Source: Monosporascus cannonballus
Taxonomy: Eukaryota > Ascomycota > Sordariomycetes > Xylariales
Reading direction: 5' to 3'
Assembly: GCA_004154925.1 (NCBI GenBank)
Contig: QJNS01000024.1
Location: 248,001-312,000 of the forward strand
Length of the DNA stretch: 64,000 nucleotides
This document shows, piece by piece, positions 39,996-50,335 of this stretch. Each line of letters begins with the position of its first letter. The first letter of the stretch is position 1. Position numbers and translations under genes: made by a program. The notes under the pieces were generated by a model that was given only the letters and a program-made list of their open reading frames with translations, was not told the DNA's origin and searched no databases.

Positions 39996-42666
39996 CTTAT
40001 AAAAGAATATAATCTTTATACAGCTATACGATAATGTTTGGCCTAGAAATAGCTCGATCTTATAGTCGAAAAGTTAGTACGATAACAAAAAGTCGGTATT
40101 ACAAAAAACGAACGCCTTTAACAAGTTATAGTACTTAGGTAATAACTTTTTTAAAATCTCGGCCATTATTGCCGGTAGTTTGTCGTCGAAATACTTTTGT
40201 ATATCTTTTTCGATTACGCGGCGTAATTAAAACGTTTTGATTATTTAATTATAAAAAGCTCGTAATTTAAGGGAAATAATATCCGGATCGATATTATGGT
40301 TTTAAATAAAAATATTACGTAAAACCGCAATAATCGTTAATAACGCCGTTTTATTTACAGAAAATAGCTAGAAAAATAAAACAACGATTTTATATAATAC
40401 GTATATAAAAAACGAAAAATTTAACTAAGAGCATAAAATTTATTATTACGTTTTTTATACAGCAAAATATTAAAAAGTTAATAATGCGAAATAATTGCAT
40501 TATTGCGAGTATAACGTTAAAGTAGGGTAAAAAGTTCTAAAAAAATAAAAAGTAATTTTATCGAAAATAAGAAAATTAAAAATTTCGATACCGTTTCGTT
40601 ATTTATATATATCGTCTCTGCCGTTTAATTTATTAACGAATTATACTTTCGAAGTTAAAGTAATCTGAAAATAACGTTAAAACTATTTAAAGACTATTAG
40701 TAAAAGGTAAAATTTTTCGTAATAGAATTTATACAGAATTGTACTATATAAGTCGTTATAATCGAACCGATTATATTTTTATTTATTAATCTAAATTGGC
40801 GAAGCTAAAAAATTAAATAATAAAGATATTATTTTAATGCGTAGAATTATTATTAATAAATCTTATAAATAAATACCTGTAATTTATTATAGATCGTACC
40901 GACAATACTGTACTGTTATTAAGTTATAAATAAAACGAAAAAAAACATTAAAATCTATAAAACGTATATATAAATTTAATTTAGTATTATTTTCATAACT
41001 GAATAAATATTTTTAGTTATAATTTATTTTAAAAGTTAAGCGTTTCCTTATTACGCCGTATTAATATTTCGTTACAGTATTATAAGCGTTATATTAATCG
41101 TTATAAATTTCGAACGCCGGTTAAAGCGCATAAAACATAATATCTTTTCTTTTCGTAGTATATATAAAAATTTAATCTATATCAGCGTTATTTTTTTTTT
41201 CAATTAAAAAGGCGCGGAGCCCGGTAACTTTAATTATTACCGCATTTAATTATATAAGTTCGAGCTTGAAAGGCGCCGAGGCGTTCGGCGAACGTTACGA
41301 TATCGTTTTATTAGCAGTTTAGCTTTTAGTTATACGTTTACGAAAAGTTCGATTTACTATATTATTAAAAAGTTTTTTTAAAAAGCTATATTTATCTCTG
41401 ATCGTTTTCAAAAATAAAATATTATAGTTACGGAACGAAAATTTTCTGAAATACCTTATTAACTTTTTATTATAATACAATAACGCGTAAGGTTGGCAGT
41501 TGTCGGCTTTAATCGGCTAGGCATATAAAACTGCCAATAAAATCGACAAATATTAGGCCTTATTTTAAGGCTTAAAAATCTCTAGAAGTCTAAGTTAATA
41601 TATTAATAATAATATAAATTTAGTTTAAGAATAAAAATATATCGTTTATATTCTACTATCTTTATAGTTACGTTTTGGAGTTCGTAAGTTATATTATTAT
41701 ATTATCGATTTTATCGTATATATACGAATAAATACTACTTTAAAGCCGTTAAACTACATATATAATGCGATTTATAATCGAAAAATAAGCGATTCGATTA
41801 ATTGCAAACTTTAAACGTATTAAAAAATCTTGGTTAATATATTTTTCCTAGCCGATTTTCCGATTTTTAATATTATTTTTAATTATAAACAGCGTAAAGT
41901 TATAAAAATAATAATTATCCGCCATCTTAAAAAGGGTATATTATAAATTCGTTAAAGATTAAATAATGCCGGATTATAGAACTGTTTTAAATAAAGTATT
42001 AACAAACAACGTTAATATGCTTTTTATAACTATAATTCATTATAACGATCGTTTTATAGCGGTTAAACGTTTCTGTAAATAAAATTTTTTAAGGCCCAAT
42101 TATTTTGTTCGTCGTAATAATTATTTTGCAACTGCAAAACGTTTACGAAACTGGTTTCGTTCGGCTATAACTTAATTTGCGGTAATTAAACGATTGTAAT
42201 ACTAGTTCTTTTTATGTAATAATTGCTTAATTTTTCCTACCAACTGCTTTATATTCGTAAATATTTTCCTAATTTAAATATTTCGTATTTCAAATATTAA
42301 TATATTTTCTTAAACTTTACAAAAATATCCCTAAATACTTTTTAAAGATATTCGTATTATTCGAAAAAGCGCTTTAACGGCGTAAAATTGTAAATAAACC
42401 GTATTATAGCAGTAATTAAATAAGAGAATTCTTAAAAAAATACCCTGGAATTTATAAGTCGAAAAAGCAACATTACGTTATTACTTTGTCCATATTTAAA
42501 GATAAGCGTATTGGTACTCGTATTATCCTTTTCAGAGATCGGAAAATCTGAGGATGTTATAACGAGATAGCGATATAACAGCAGCGGATCTAGAGCGCGG
42601 CGTAAGAGGTGTTATAACGAGGCTATGTAAACTGCTATAAATTTTTTTTTAAAACGTACAACAGAT

Positions 42667-42808
42667 TGTTACGGCGCTGTACGTTTTTTGAGTTTCTATT
42701 AGATATTCTGTTGTACGAGGAAAAAAAAGCTATTTAGTAAGCGCGTAATACTTATACATATATAGCGAAACGGCGGCTTAAATAAACTTCTTTGCTAATG
42801 TCGTAACA
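42667..42808 (-). repeat. 5' LTR of retrotransposon 3
   Basis: 142 bp, beginning TGTTACGGCGC and ending TCGTAACA on the plus strand. It is a few bases shorter than its partner because of small deletions in the A/G-rich centre. Confidence 0.85.
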
Positions 42809-44014
42809 AAAATATTATATTTTTTTAAAAAGTTTCTTCCTAAAATAAATATTTAAAAATATGCGTCAAAAATATTTGCTTAAATTTATTAATTAAGTAA
42901 CTATAGCTAAACACTAAATATACTGTAAAAGTAATAACAATATTTTAAATAACGTTAATAAAACATATATAATAAATATATCAAAATACAACTAGAAAGA
43001 AATGCGGATCTAGCTTAATTATATTATAATAATATTAAAAAATATAGTAAAATATTTATTACTAATATAAATAATTTAATATTGAAATTTATAAAATTAA
43101 TATATTTCAAAATAAATAAAAATTGTTATATATATAAATCACTATATTTAAGTTATTTTTTAGTTTTTTATAATAAACTAAAAATACAAACTAAAAATAA
43201 TTAAAAATTATACCTTTATTTTATATATACACATATATAATATACTATTTATATTTATTTATTTTTATTTACTTTGAATAACGTTTAACTAATATAAATT
43301 GTTAAAATATTTAAATAGTTTTGTTATATATATATTTAAAATAATGTTAATATTATTTCCGATTTATTATTTTAAATGTAAAAAATACAAATTATGAATT
43401 TTTAATTAAAATAATTTAAAAATAATAATATAATAAAAATTATATATTTATCACTTTATAACATTTATATATATAAAATTATACTAATATATTTTTAAAT
43501 ATAAAAATTTTATATTATAAACTTTATACTTTATATAATATATTAATTTAAAATACAATATTACTTAATATATATATTTTTATTAAAATCTAAATATATT
43601 TAATTAAATTTTATAAAATTTATATTAATATATATTTATTTTATATTATATTGATAGATATATAAATTTATAATAATTTAATATATAATTTAAAATATAA
43701 AATTATAAAAATTATAAATACTTAAAACGTTATAAAATATTTTTAAACAAATAATTACTTAATTATTTATATAATTTATAATAAACTTTTCCACAATTTT
43801 TAAAGTTAAGTTATTTAATTTAAATATTAAGAAAGTAAAATAACTAGAAAAATGAATAAATAATATTTAATATATTTTTTAATATTTTATACTATATATT
43901 AAAAATTATATATTATACTATTATTTTATAATTAATAATAAATTGTTTTCTTTTTTTTTAAATTATATTTGTTTAATAATCAGGGCATATTAAATTAAAT
44001 TTTTAAAAAATAAA
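42809..44014. other. AT-rich decayed DNA, nothing recognised
   Basis: This stretch runs from the right flank of retrotransposon 3 (starting with its AAAAT duplication) to the right inverted-repeat arm. It is extremely AT-rich with no recognisable coding relic. It is the right-hand counterpart of 18906-20035. Confidence 0.5.
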
Positions 44015-44090
44015 TTTAACGTTTTTTTATTCCTTTCGAACTTTCAATTGCGTTACGTTTGTTTTATTTCCCCGGCGCTTTTTTTTCTCC
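44015..44090 (-). repeat. Right arm of the diverged inverted repeat bounding the AT-rich block
   Basis: This is the reverse complement of the left arm (18826-18905). The 17-base word TTCGAAAGGAATAAAAA runs 44040-44024 and AAACGTAAC runs 44060-44052, with a matching 20-base offset. The outward A/G-rich tract is also shared. It may be the terminal inverted repeats of an ancient element that hosts all the retrotransposons, or a local inverted duplication. Confidence 0.65.
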
Positions 44091-46048
44091 TCCCTCCGAG
44101 CTAGGTAACCCACTAGGTGTAAGTATTTGTCTAATGGCATCCCTCCACATACTCATACCCGCTCGCTCGCTCGCATTTTTCATGTGTCTGGGCAAGCTTA
44201 CATCGCACACATTCCCATAACACAACGATAACGATAGAAGATCACCGGGTCTACCTTCTGACTTACACTAGGACGCAGTTCGGCAAGCCCGAGTAATTGA
44301 GCTCTTGTTTCGGAACCAACCGTTATCATTTAGGTTTTCCAACTGCGTATACGGGCGCTTGGCTTCGGCAGTATCTGGATTTGGCGTTAGAATCCTTCTG
44401 CGCCATGAAATGTTGTGTGGTCGCTTGTTCCTAACTACCGTTGGTAGGCGGTTTCGGCTGTAGGCTTATTTCAGCTGCGCGGGCTAACCACTTATCTTGT
44501 CTTAGAGCGGCCTCTCGAATGGTATCGCATGTTATCTTGGCGAGCTCTACTCCTCATCGTAAACGCCCGTCTGCCCCCTGGTTTGCCACTAATCTTTTCA
44601 AACGGGGAAGAGCGCGGGGGCGGAAGCCACATCATCAAGCTATGAGGCTTCGGGAGCCCTATCCACACCTGCCTGAGTCCTTACCACTGGGCGACGCTAA
44701 GTTCATTATCTCCTGTCATTGTCGACCTATCTATCATAGCATGGTTAGGGAACCATGCCTCGCGTGGCGTTTTCATCTCCATAGGTAGCTAAGGTATTGG
44801 TTTATCTACCCTAGTGAGCAGAAGGTCCTATTCGATGCCTGCATTATTCAAATGATAGCGGAGAGCGACTTTCTTTCGACTTGCCTGGATAACGGGCTTA
44901 CAGTAACTTGGTCGCGCTAGATAATCCAAAAACATGCCACTTTGGATAGTATCACCGACACCATATCTATGGCTACTAACAGCCGCGACCATTCTGGCAA
45001 GGGAGCAACAACAAGAGTCTGACAGCCTCGTGACTAGCTTTGCCAACTCCAGCCGCTCCGTATAGTTGTCTTCATATTCTAAAGCATCAGCACCAACTCC
45101 CTCCTCTCCCTTGCAGGGCGAGCGATGCAGCGGAAATTCGAGTGTGACATTCCGTTGGAACCCGAATATGCGCCAAGCCGAGGCACAGTGAAACGGGGTG
45201 GTGGTACTACTTCGACGGCGCGACCCTTTCTGAGCAACAATGGGCAGTTCCTCTTAGTGGTAGGTACGCGATGGCGACGGCTTTCCGTTCTCCTCCGGTG
45301 GCGAGGTTGTTGTTTCTGGATCGTGATGCTCGTGGCTTTAGTCTCTAAGCGACCGGTAAACTGTTGTCGAAGAAAATCACATGGATTTGCTCGCGCACGG
45401 TCTGTCTGAATTTGTCGGCCGGTTCCGGGATCGCCGCAGAGCGCGAGCGCATAATCGAAGGTACTGGGTATCGAGACTCCCATGGTTCGATGTCAGGCGG
45501 CCGATTAGGGCGATATCCGGTAGTGCCTCCGTATCGCAAAGACCTCTTCGTCTCGATAACAGCCAGCGGAACGATAAGCTTCTACGTCTTATTTCGTCTG
45601 AGTGTGGTGATTGATTGAGACGACGTAAGAAGCTGTTCTCATTGCATATGAGTAGTTTTCAAAAGGCGTCTGTCGCTCAGGATATCGGTATAGGCTTTCT
45701 TCTAGTATCTAGGATGCAGTCGAATAGGTACGGAACTTCCTATTCTCATTTGCTAAACTAAAACCTGACTCGTGACCTGTATCCCAGCCTATGCTTCATT
45801 TTGCTCAGTCGAGAGCCGATATAGACTTTCCGGGAGGGATCCTTGGATGCGTCCTCAGGAAAATGTAGGTAGAAACAATGAGACGTAAGAGCGGAACATA
45901 TAGGTTAGATGTCAAGCATGCAGAATATACAACTACACCACCACTGGAACCTCAGAGGAGCAAAAATACACCCGTTTCGTGTCCGCCTTTGAACCTCTCT
46001 CGTCCCTTAAACATACAATTTCATACAGGGGACAACCCCCCTTTTCCA
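44091..46048. other. Intergenic right of the AT block, no gene called
   Basis: Composition returns to normal within a few tens of bases. It contains a (GCTC)n run near 44160-44174. A minus-strand open stretch of about 140 codons ending at 44828 reads protein-like at its end, but lacks a start, a domain or a persuasive intron, so it is not called. Confidence 0.45.
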
Positions 46049-46462
46049 TCATGGACTACTTCGCTCATCGGCCTGCCACGTATAAGCCGCGAGAATATGG
46101 CTCAGCGGCCCCCAGAGCTTCCACGACGCATCACTCAACGACGAATCCGCACTGTGCTGTCCCTCCGCATTCGATCCCCGTGCGTGCTTCCCGATCCTCG
46201 CGACGGCCTGCTCGTAGAGCCAGTCCCGCCACTCCCCGTCTGCCGTGGCCCACTGGACCGGGGCCTGCTTAGGGGTCTTCTAGTAGTGAGCGTGACCCGT
46301 CACCCCGTTACCGCTCGACCAGAACGCTACCTGCCGCAGCCGCTGCTTCAGCAGGTGGATCCGCGAGCACGAGTATTCCTGGCACGCCGCCAGAAGGACC
46401 TTCTGGTCCCGGAGCCCGCTGTTAACATTGGTGTTGGCGGCATCGGTGGGCAGTCCGTCCAT
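46049..46462 (-). CDS. Small hypothetical protein (120 aa, two exons)
   Basis: The ATG at 46462 has a good context (AGCATGG). Exon 1 is 46462-46331, followed by a 51-bp intron (46330-46280; GTAGCG donor, CTCACTACTAG end), then exon 2 46279-46049 with stop TGA at 46051-46049. Splicing removes an otherwise in-frame TAG and joins phase 0. Third codon positions are strongly G/C, and the product is Trp-rich in the middle (WATADGEWRDWLYEQAVARI). Two Cys sit in CQEYSC. There is no signal peptide, membrane segment or known domain. It is divergent from the gene at 47427. The function is unknown and could be lineage-specific. An extra 5' exon upstream cannot be excluded. Confidence 0.5.
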
Positions 46463-47297
46463 GCTCGGGTTCGGCCTCGTGGGTGGTCTTGATGGTCGTA
46501 GCCTATGTTCCGCTTAAGGATACCTCTAGCAGTATTCAGTTTCCTCCATGTGGTGACAGAGTCATGGAACATCAGTCTTGGTTTGCAGAAACAGGATGCT
46601 CGCGGGCTCCTGCTGAATGGTGCCGAACAATAAGGGGCGTCTTTGAAAGAGCACAACCCCGATGGCCACCACAAAAGCCGGCTGGTTTGGAACAAAGACA
46701 CGCTCTTTGGTGATGGCGCTTGGAAATTACAAGCTAATGACACTCATCTCTGATGCTCATCCATATTTCCATGACTTTGATCAGAGATCAATGCTTTACG
46801 CTTGCTAGTGGTGCCTCGACTCTACCCTGAGCCCTCACTGGTGGGAATGCCTTTCACATGTGGCAACGACGTTATATTATTATAGGCTGGAATTCAGAGA
46901 CGTCAAGCTTTGCAAAATCCACTGTCTGTGGGAAATATTTGGGAACACATCACGAATGGCTCTAAAAACAGAATTGAATTGCATCTAGCACGAGAATGAC
47001 GCGGAACAGACATGGTTTGAACTGTTTACTTGGTAAAAATGGATGCACGGAGGTGTCCTTAGCTCAAAGCACCATAACAAACTCGTAATAGCTGGGCAAG
47101 CCCTTGAATACGCCTTACACATCCAATCTTCATAATAGAGGTAACTGGTATGTATAGCCCCTTGTCCAGATAATACCATGAAAGAGACTTAAAGAGGCTG
47201 ATATACGTTACCTACCGGACAGTCCTTTGAACGTTTGCCTAGTTTTGCCCCTTGTTAACCGCACAATGGCTTTATTCACAACGGCAGTGACACAAGG
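46463..47297. other. Divergent intergenic region between two small genes
   Basis: It separates the minus-strand 46049-46462 gene from the plus-strand 47427 gene. A minus-strand stretch around 46714-46564 reads as a hydrophobic peptide without start or splice support and may be an unrecognised exon. Confidence 0.4.
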
Positions 47298-47307
47298 TAT
47301 AAATATA
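47298..47307 (+). promoter_or_regulatory. TATA-box-like element
   Basis: TATAAATATA lies 120 bases before the 47427 start codon. It is followed by a pyrimidine-rich stretch (CTTTTCATTTCTCC near 47359-47373) typical of fungal transcription start regions. Confidence 0.45.
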
Positions 47308-47426
47308 CCGACGGGAATCTCGAGTTCTGGCCTTCTTCCAGACCATACACATCTACCGTCTTTTCATTTCTCCAATCTTAACTTAATCAGGCCAGATCCT
47401 TAGGATAACCATCTCAGCTCATCAGC

Positions 47427-47960
47427 ATGTGTTGGCTAAGCCATCCCTACAACATCTGCTACGAATGCAACGACGAGTGGAACCATAGAGACGTAAGAGC
47501 GCCCTGCTGGACTCAGGAGCGAGCAGAAGTAACCGGCGAGCCCTGTACGCGGGTTACTTACATAGGAGACGTCGTCATCGACTACGAGATGTGTGAGCGT
47601 TGCAAGGCCAGCAGGAAAGCCGAGGAGGCCGTTCAGCAGCACATCTACCGGCAATCGCCCCTCTACTTCAACATAACCCACAAGGGCGCCATCAGGCAAA
47701 GTTATTGGTAAGGCGAATCACCCGTCATTTCTCCTCCCACTTTTGGAAGAACCGTCCCGCTGACTCGGATGGACGAACGAAGGGCGAGCTTGAAGCTTCG
47801 CAAGGAAGAAGTCGAGAAGGCCGAATTGCAGAAAGCGGCTGGTAAGTCAAGCCTTAGAGACGTGGAGGACCTGACACCGGCGCCGAAGCTTATAACGATG
47901 CGGCATCAGTTCAATACGCCGCAGGGAAAAGGGGATGTAGAAGAAGGGAACCGATCTTAA
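47427..47960 (+). CDS. Small Cys-rich hypothetical protein (about 152 aa, two exons)
   Basis: Exon 1 (47427-47707) encodes an open frame with two CXXC pairs (CYEC near residue 12 and CERC near residue 60) plus further Cys, suggesting a small zinc-binding fold. A GTAAGG donor at 47708 and an AAG acceptor at 47782 (CTGAC branch 20 bases before) give a 75-bp intron and keep frame. Exon 2 (47783-47960) encodes a Lys/Glu-rich helix (LKLRKEEVEKAELQKAAG) and a polar tail. Without splicing, the frame stops at TAA 47709-47711. A GTAAGT at 47842 could be a further intron donor. There is no signal peptide and no recognised family. Confidence 0.5.
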
Positions 47961-48507
47961 TAGTTGTCCATTAATATACGCCGGTTGATTTGCCTTGTAA
48001 TATTTTTCTACAATCCATTACAACGCCGGCTTCGCCCCTTGCTCCCTGTCGCCTGTTCCTGCCTGAACCAACCTACTCCCGTGGTTGGTATATCAATCAC
48101 AATGACATAAGCCTCCAGTACAAACGACCATACTATGTGAAAGTTTCGGGACCCCGTCCTCTCTCACCTAGAAAAGACGCGTAAAGGTGAATTTTATATT
48201 AAGATAAAAGGGAAAGTGATACCCCTGTTTTGCTAACTAATACGACTATGGCTAAAAAGTTGGCTTTTCGACCAAGCTTCCTTGACGGCGTTTAATCTCG
48301 GTGTCTGATTCACCAAAGCCTTTGCCATTACCTACAGTAGCCAAAAACCCCGTCCGTCCAACGACAACCCCGTTCGTAAGTATACCGTTCACTTTCATCA
48401 CGTCCTCATTCCCGCTTCCTGTCTTCGGGCGCGCCCGGCGCTCTCTGCCTAAAGGGCGTCGCCCCCTGATCAATTTCTTCTGCAGCAAAAGAAATGGTAC
48501 AGAATAG
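47961..48507. other. Intergenic, nothing recognised
   Basis: A possible exon (48301-48375, ending at a GTAAGT donor) could precede the ankyrin-like stretch described at 48508, but no start codon supports it. Confidence 0.4.
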
Positions 48508-48693
48508 CTGGCCAACGAGGCAAATCCGGCAGGTTACACCTATTTACGCCTTGCGCTGGCGGCGGGTGAGCCAAGCTGCGAGGTGGTCGAGATTCTACTC
48601 GCAGTAGAGGCGAAAGTGGGCAGGATGTTCAATGAGCACTGGTTCGGGACGGAAGGTTATTTCGTCCCAAAGCAACGGCGCATACCTGGCTAG
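48508..48693 (+). pseudogene. Possible ankyrin-repeat relic
   Basis: The plus-strand frame reads ANPAGYTYLRLALAAGEPSC-EVVEILLA, which fits the ankyrin consensus G-x-TPLHLA-x(2)-G-x(n)-EVVxLLL. It ends at TAG 48691-48693. A second ankyrin-like scrap (IALGRDDVEMM) follows about 15 bases later in the same strand. A TAG just upstream (48505-48507) could be an intron acceptor. No start and no further repeats are present, so it is probably a fragment. Confidence 0.25.
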
Positions 48694-49215
48694 TGCCTTG
48701 TTAATATAGCAATAGCTCTCGGACGTGATGACGTTGAAATGATGAAGAGAAGGAGCCAATCTTTGGAGCAAGTCGGTGTTGAGAGGCAGCCAGGTTGAAA
48801 CGATGTCAGGGGAGAGGTCTTGCCGGCGAAGGGGGGGGGATGTCTGCACGCCTCCGAGCTTTCGACTTGTTTCTTCCAGAAGCTCATCCCCTATCTTCAA
48901 GCCAGCTTCTAGCCCGGGGTCTAGGTCGGGTACTTAAGTACTGAAGTTAGCACTGAGAACCAGCCACCTTTATGTCGCCTGAACAAGCTTGTATATGGGA
49001 TCGGTAAGCTAACATGACCAAACCCGCTATGCTAATGTCCTACGGCTTATGATTCTGGTACTACAGCATTATGCGGCACAGTTTTGCTGTCTACCAAGCG
49101 TTCACAAGTTGCCGGTGCCAAAGGGCCCCTCACCCCAGGAGTTGTCTCTTCCTATTCTTTCACCTATTTAGGACATTCACTGACCGACAGAAGACCCCAC
49201 TATCCATGATTAGTC
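48694..49215. other. Intergenic, nothing convincing
   Basis: A minus-strand open frame (48900-48595) overlaps the ankyrin-like relic antisense and has no recognised domain. The rest shows no gene-like structure. Confidence 0.4.
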
Positions 49216-49909
49216 CTACATATCGTTACGGAAATGTTCGCAGGTGAGCATTAAGATCAACTCTGACGAAGCGGGAAAGCACCAGTCAGGGTTCTCGAGA
49301 GCATCGCTGGGGCTGAATGCTGGTTGCTTCAGGACGCTCGCCCACTTCCGCGAAAGCTTCGACTGGTCACCCCAACCCAGTGATTTACTTGCCTTGGGGT
49401 GTCCAATTGGTGTTTTACTTCTTGTAGTGTCCACACCTTGGCCGATGTAGAACGTAATGGGGTTTTGATTCCCTAATCCAGCGGGGCTCGGGATCATCCG
49501 AGGTCTGTGTACCGCAAGACCGACATACAGCTGTGACCGTTGTTGGAAGATCACTGATCTCCGTCCCAAGCCGAAGGAGCAGTCGCTCCAGTTTACTTTT
49601 TTAGGCGGTGCTTCGAGCTATTTTCCGATCATGGCGAATATATCGCACTCGGTCAGCGGCTGGAAAGCCCCAACAGCTTGCCTTGTCACCTGCGCATTGG
49701 GGGTAGACCACGCCCCTTTTGGGGAATCGGAGAACGTACTTCGCTGGCTCTTTCCTCGTGGACCGAGGGAATGAATCATCAGGAATTCGCTGACCGCAGA
49801 GTTCGCACTTTGGCGGTATGGCTTCATGACGTATGGTGACCAAGTCGGCAACCTGGGTTTTGTCCCGCCCTGTACCTTCAATCTGTTTTGAAGTAACGCA
49901 TTGCGACAT
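49216..49909 (-). pseudogene. Possible broken gene with a CXXC motif
   Basis: A minus-strand ATG-like opening near 49909 gives a 102-codon frame with CELCGQRIPDD and further Cys. After about 49620 the coding look continues in another frame to a stop at 49216 (117-codon stretch ending LTCEHFRNDM). The two frames meet near a TAG at about 49615-49620. They could be linked by an intron, but no donor gives the right phase, so a frameshift or stop is as likely. Family unknown. Confidence 0.28.
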
Positions 49910-50335
49910 CTAAGGCAATCGCAACGACTTCCCCGTCTATGGTTGCCGCTTGCTGCATAGTAGTCTGTGTGTCTTCAAAACATTATCTGTCGACTCGACT
50001 GCTCTGCCGTCAATTTTTAGCTCGTCCTGAGCTTGGATCCAGCTCTGCGACTCGATACGGACGCTTTACTAATCAGACAGTTCTCCTTAGTCGGAATCAA
50101 CGGAGGGGCAAAGTCCGCACACTACAAGGGCTTGATCTAGACTTGGCCCAGTTGATACGAGCGCCCAGCAGGTGCAGAGCCACCTCGAGGGTCGGGGGGA
50201 AATAATGGAATTCAGGGTTGTGATGGTGGGGAATGTGGAGTTGCTACGGGACGGAGCGTCAGATTTGCCGCAGCGGATGTGGAGATGGACTTTGGTTTAT
50301 ATTATATGGTGGTAAATCGGTCCGAGTCAGCATCC
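49910..50335. other. Intergenic upstream of tRNA-Cys
   Basis: About 430 bases without recognised genes or repeats. Confidence 0.5.

Larger units (their letters stand above)
28185..42808 (-). mobile_element. Decayed Ty3/gypsy retrotransposon 3 (minus strand), split by retrotransposon 2
   Basis: LTRs 42667-42808 (5') and 28185-28334 (3') are in the same orientation and flanked by identical AAAAT (28180-28184 and 42809-42813). The reverse transcriptase entry lies on the minus strand at 39995-39780 (LVKKLEDKVCIYINYRGLNN type), followed by an RFGLFKY-type segment at about 39.65 kb and an integrase core (YIYRLYDILPIIIFDCG) around 38.1-38.0 kb. This order fits the minus orientation. Subtracting the 7,218-bp nested element and its 5-bp duplication leaves about 7.4 kb, a normal gypsy length. 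All frames are heavily interrupted. Confidence 0.85.
18894..44023. other. 25-kb AT-rich, RIP-mutated block
   Basis: The sequence is dominated by TA/AT dinucleotides. CpA and TpG are scarce, while CpG (CGTTACG, CGTAACG) is still frequent, which is the pattern left by CpA-targeted RIP rather than by CpG-methylation decay. Retroelement coding relics show TGG-to-TAG/TAA, CAA-to-TAA and TGC/TGT-to-TAC/TAT changes. No intact gene is present. Confidence 0.9.

Noticed and set aside
18894..44023. CRISPR array or prophage-like structure in the AT-rich block
   Set aside because: Repeats are LTR pairs and solo LTRs of a eukaryotic nuclear genome; there are no regularly spaced short repeats.
44828..45255. 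Minus-strand open stretch of about 140 codons that reads protein-like at its C-terminus
   Set aside because: No start codon, no domain and no convincing acceptor. A frame this long is expected by chance in the amount of intergenic DNA present.
45979..46272. Plus-strand frame rich in Pro/Arg/Ser over the 46049-46462 region
   Set aside because: Antisense shadow of the minus-strand two-exon gene, whose intron removes its only stop and whose codon use is better.
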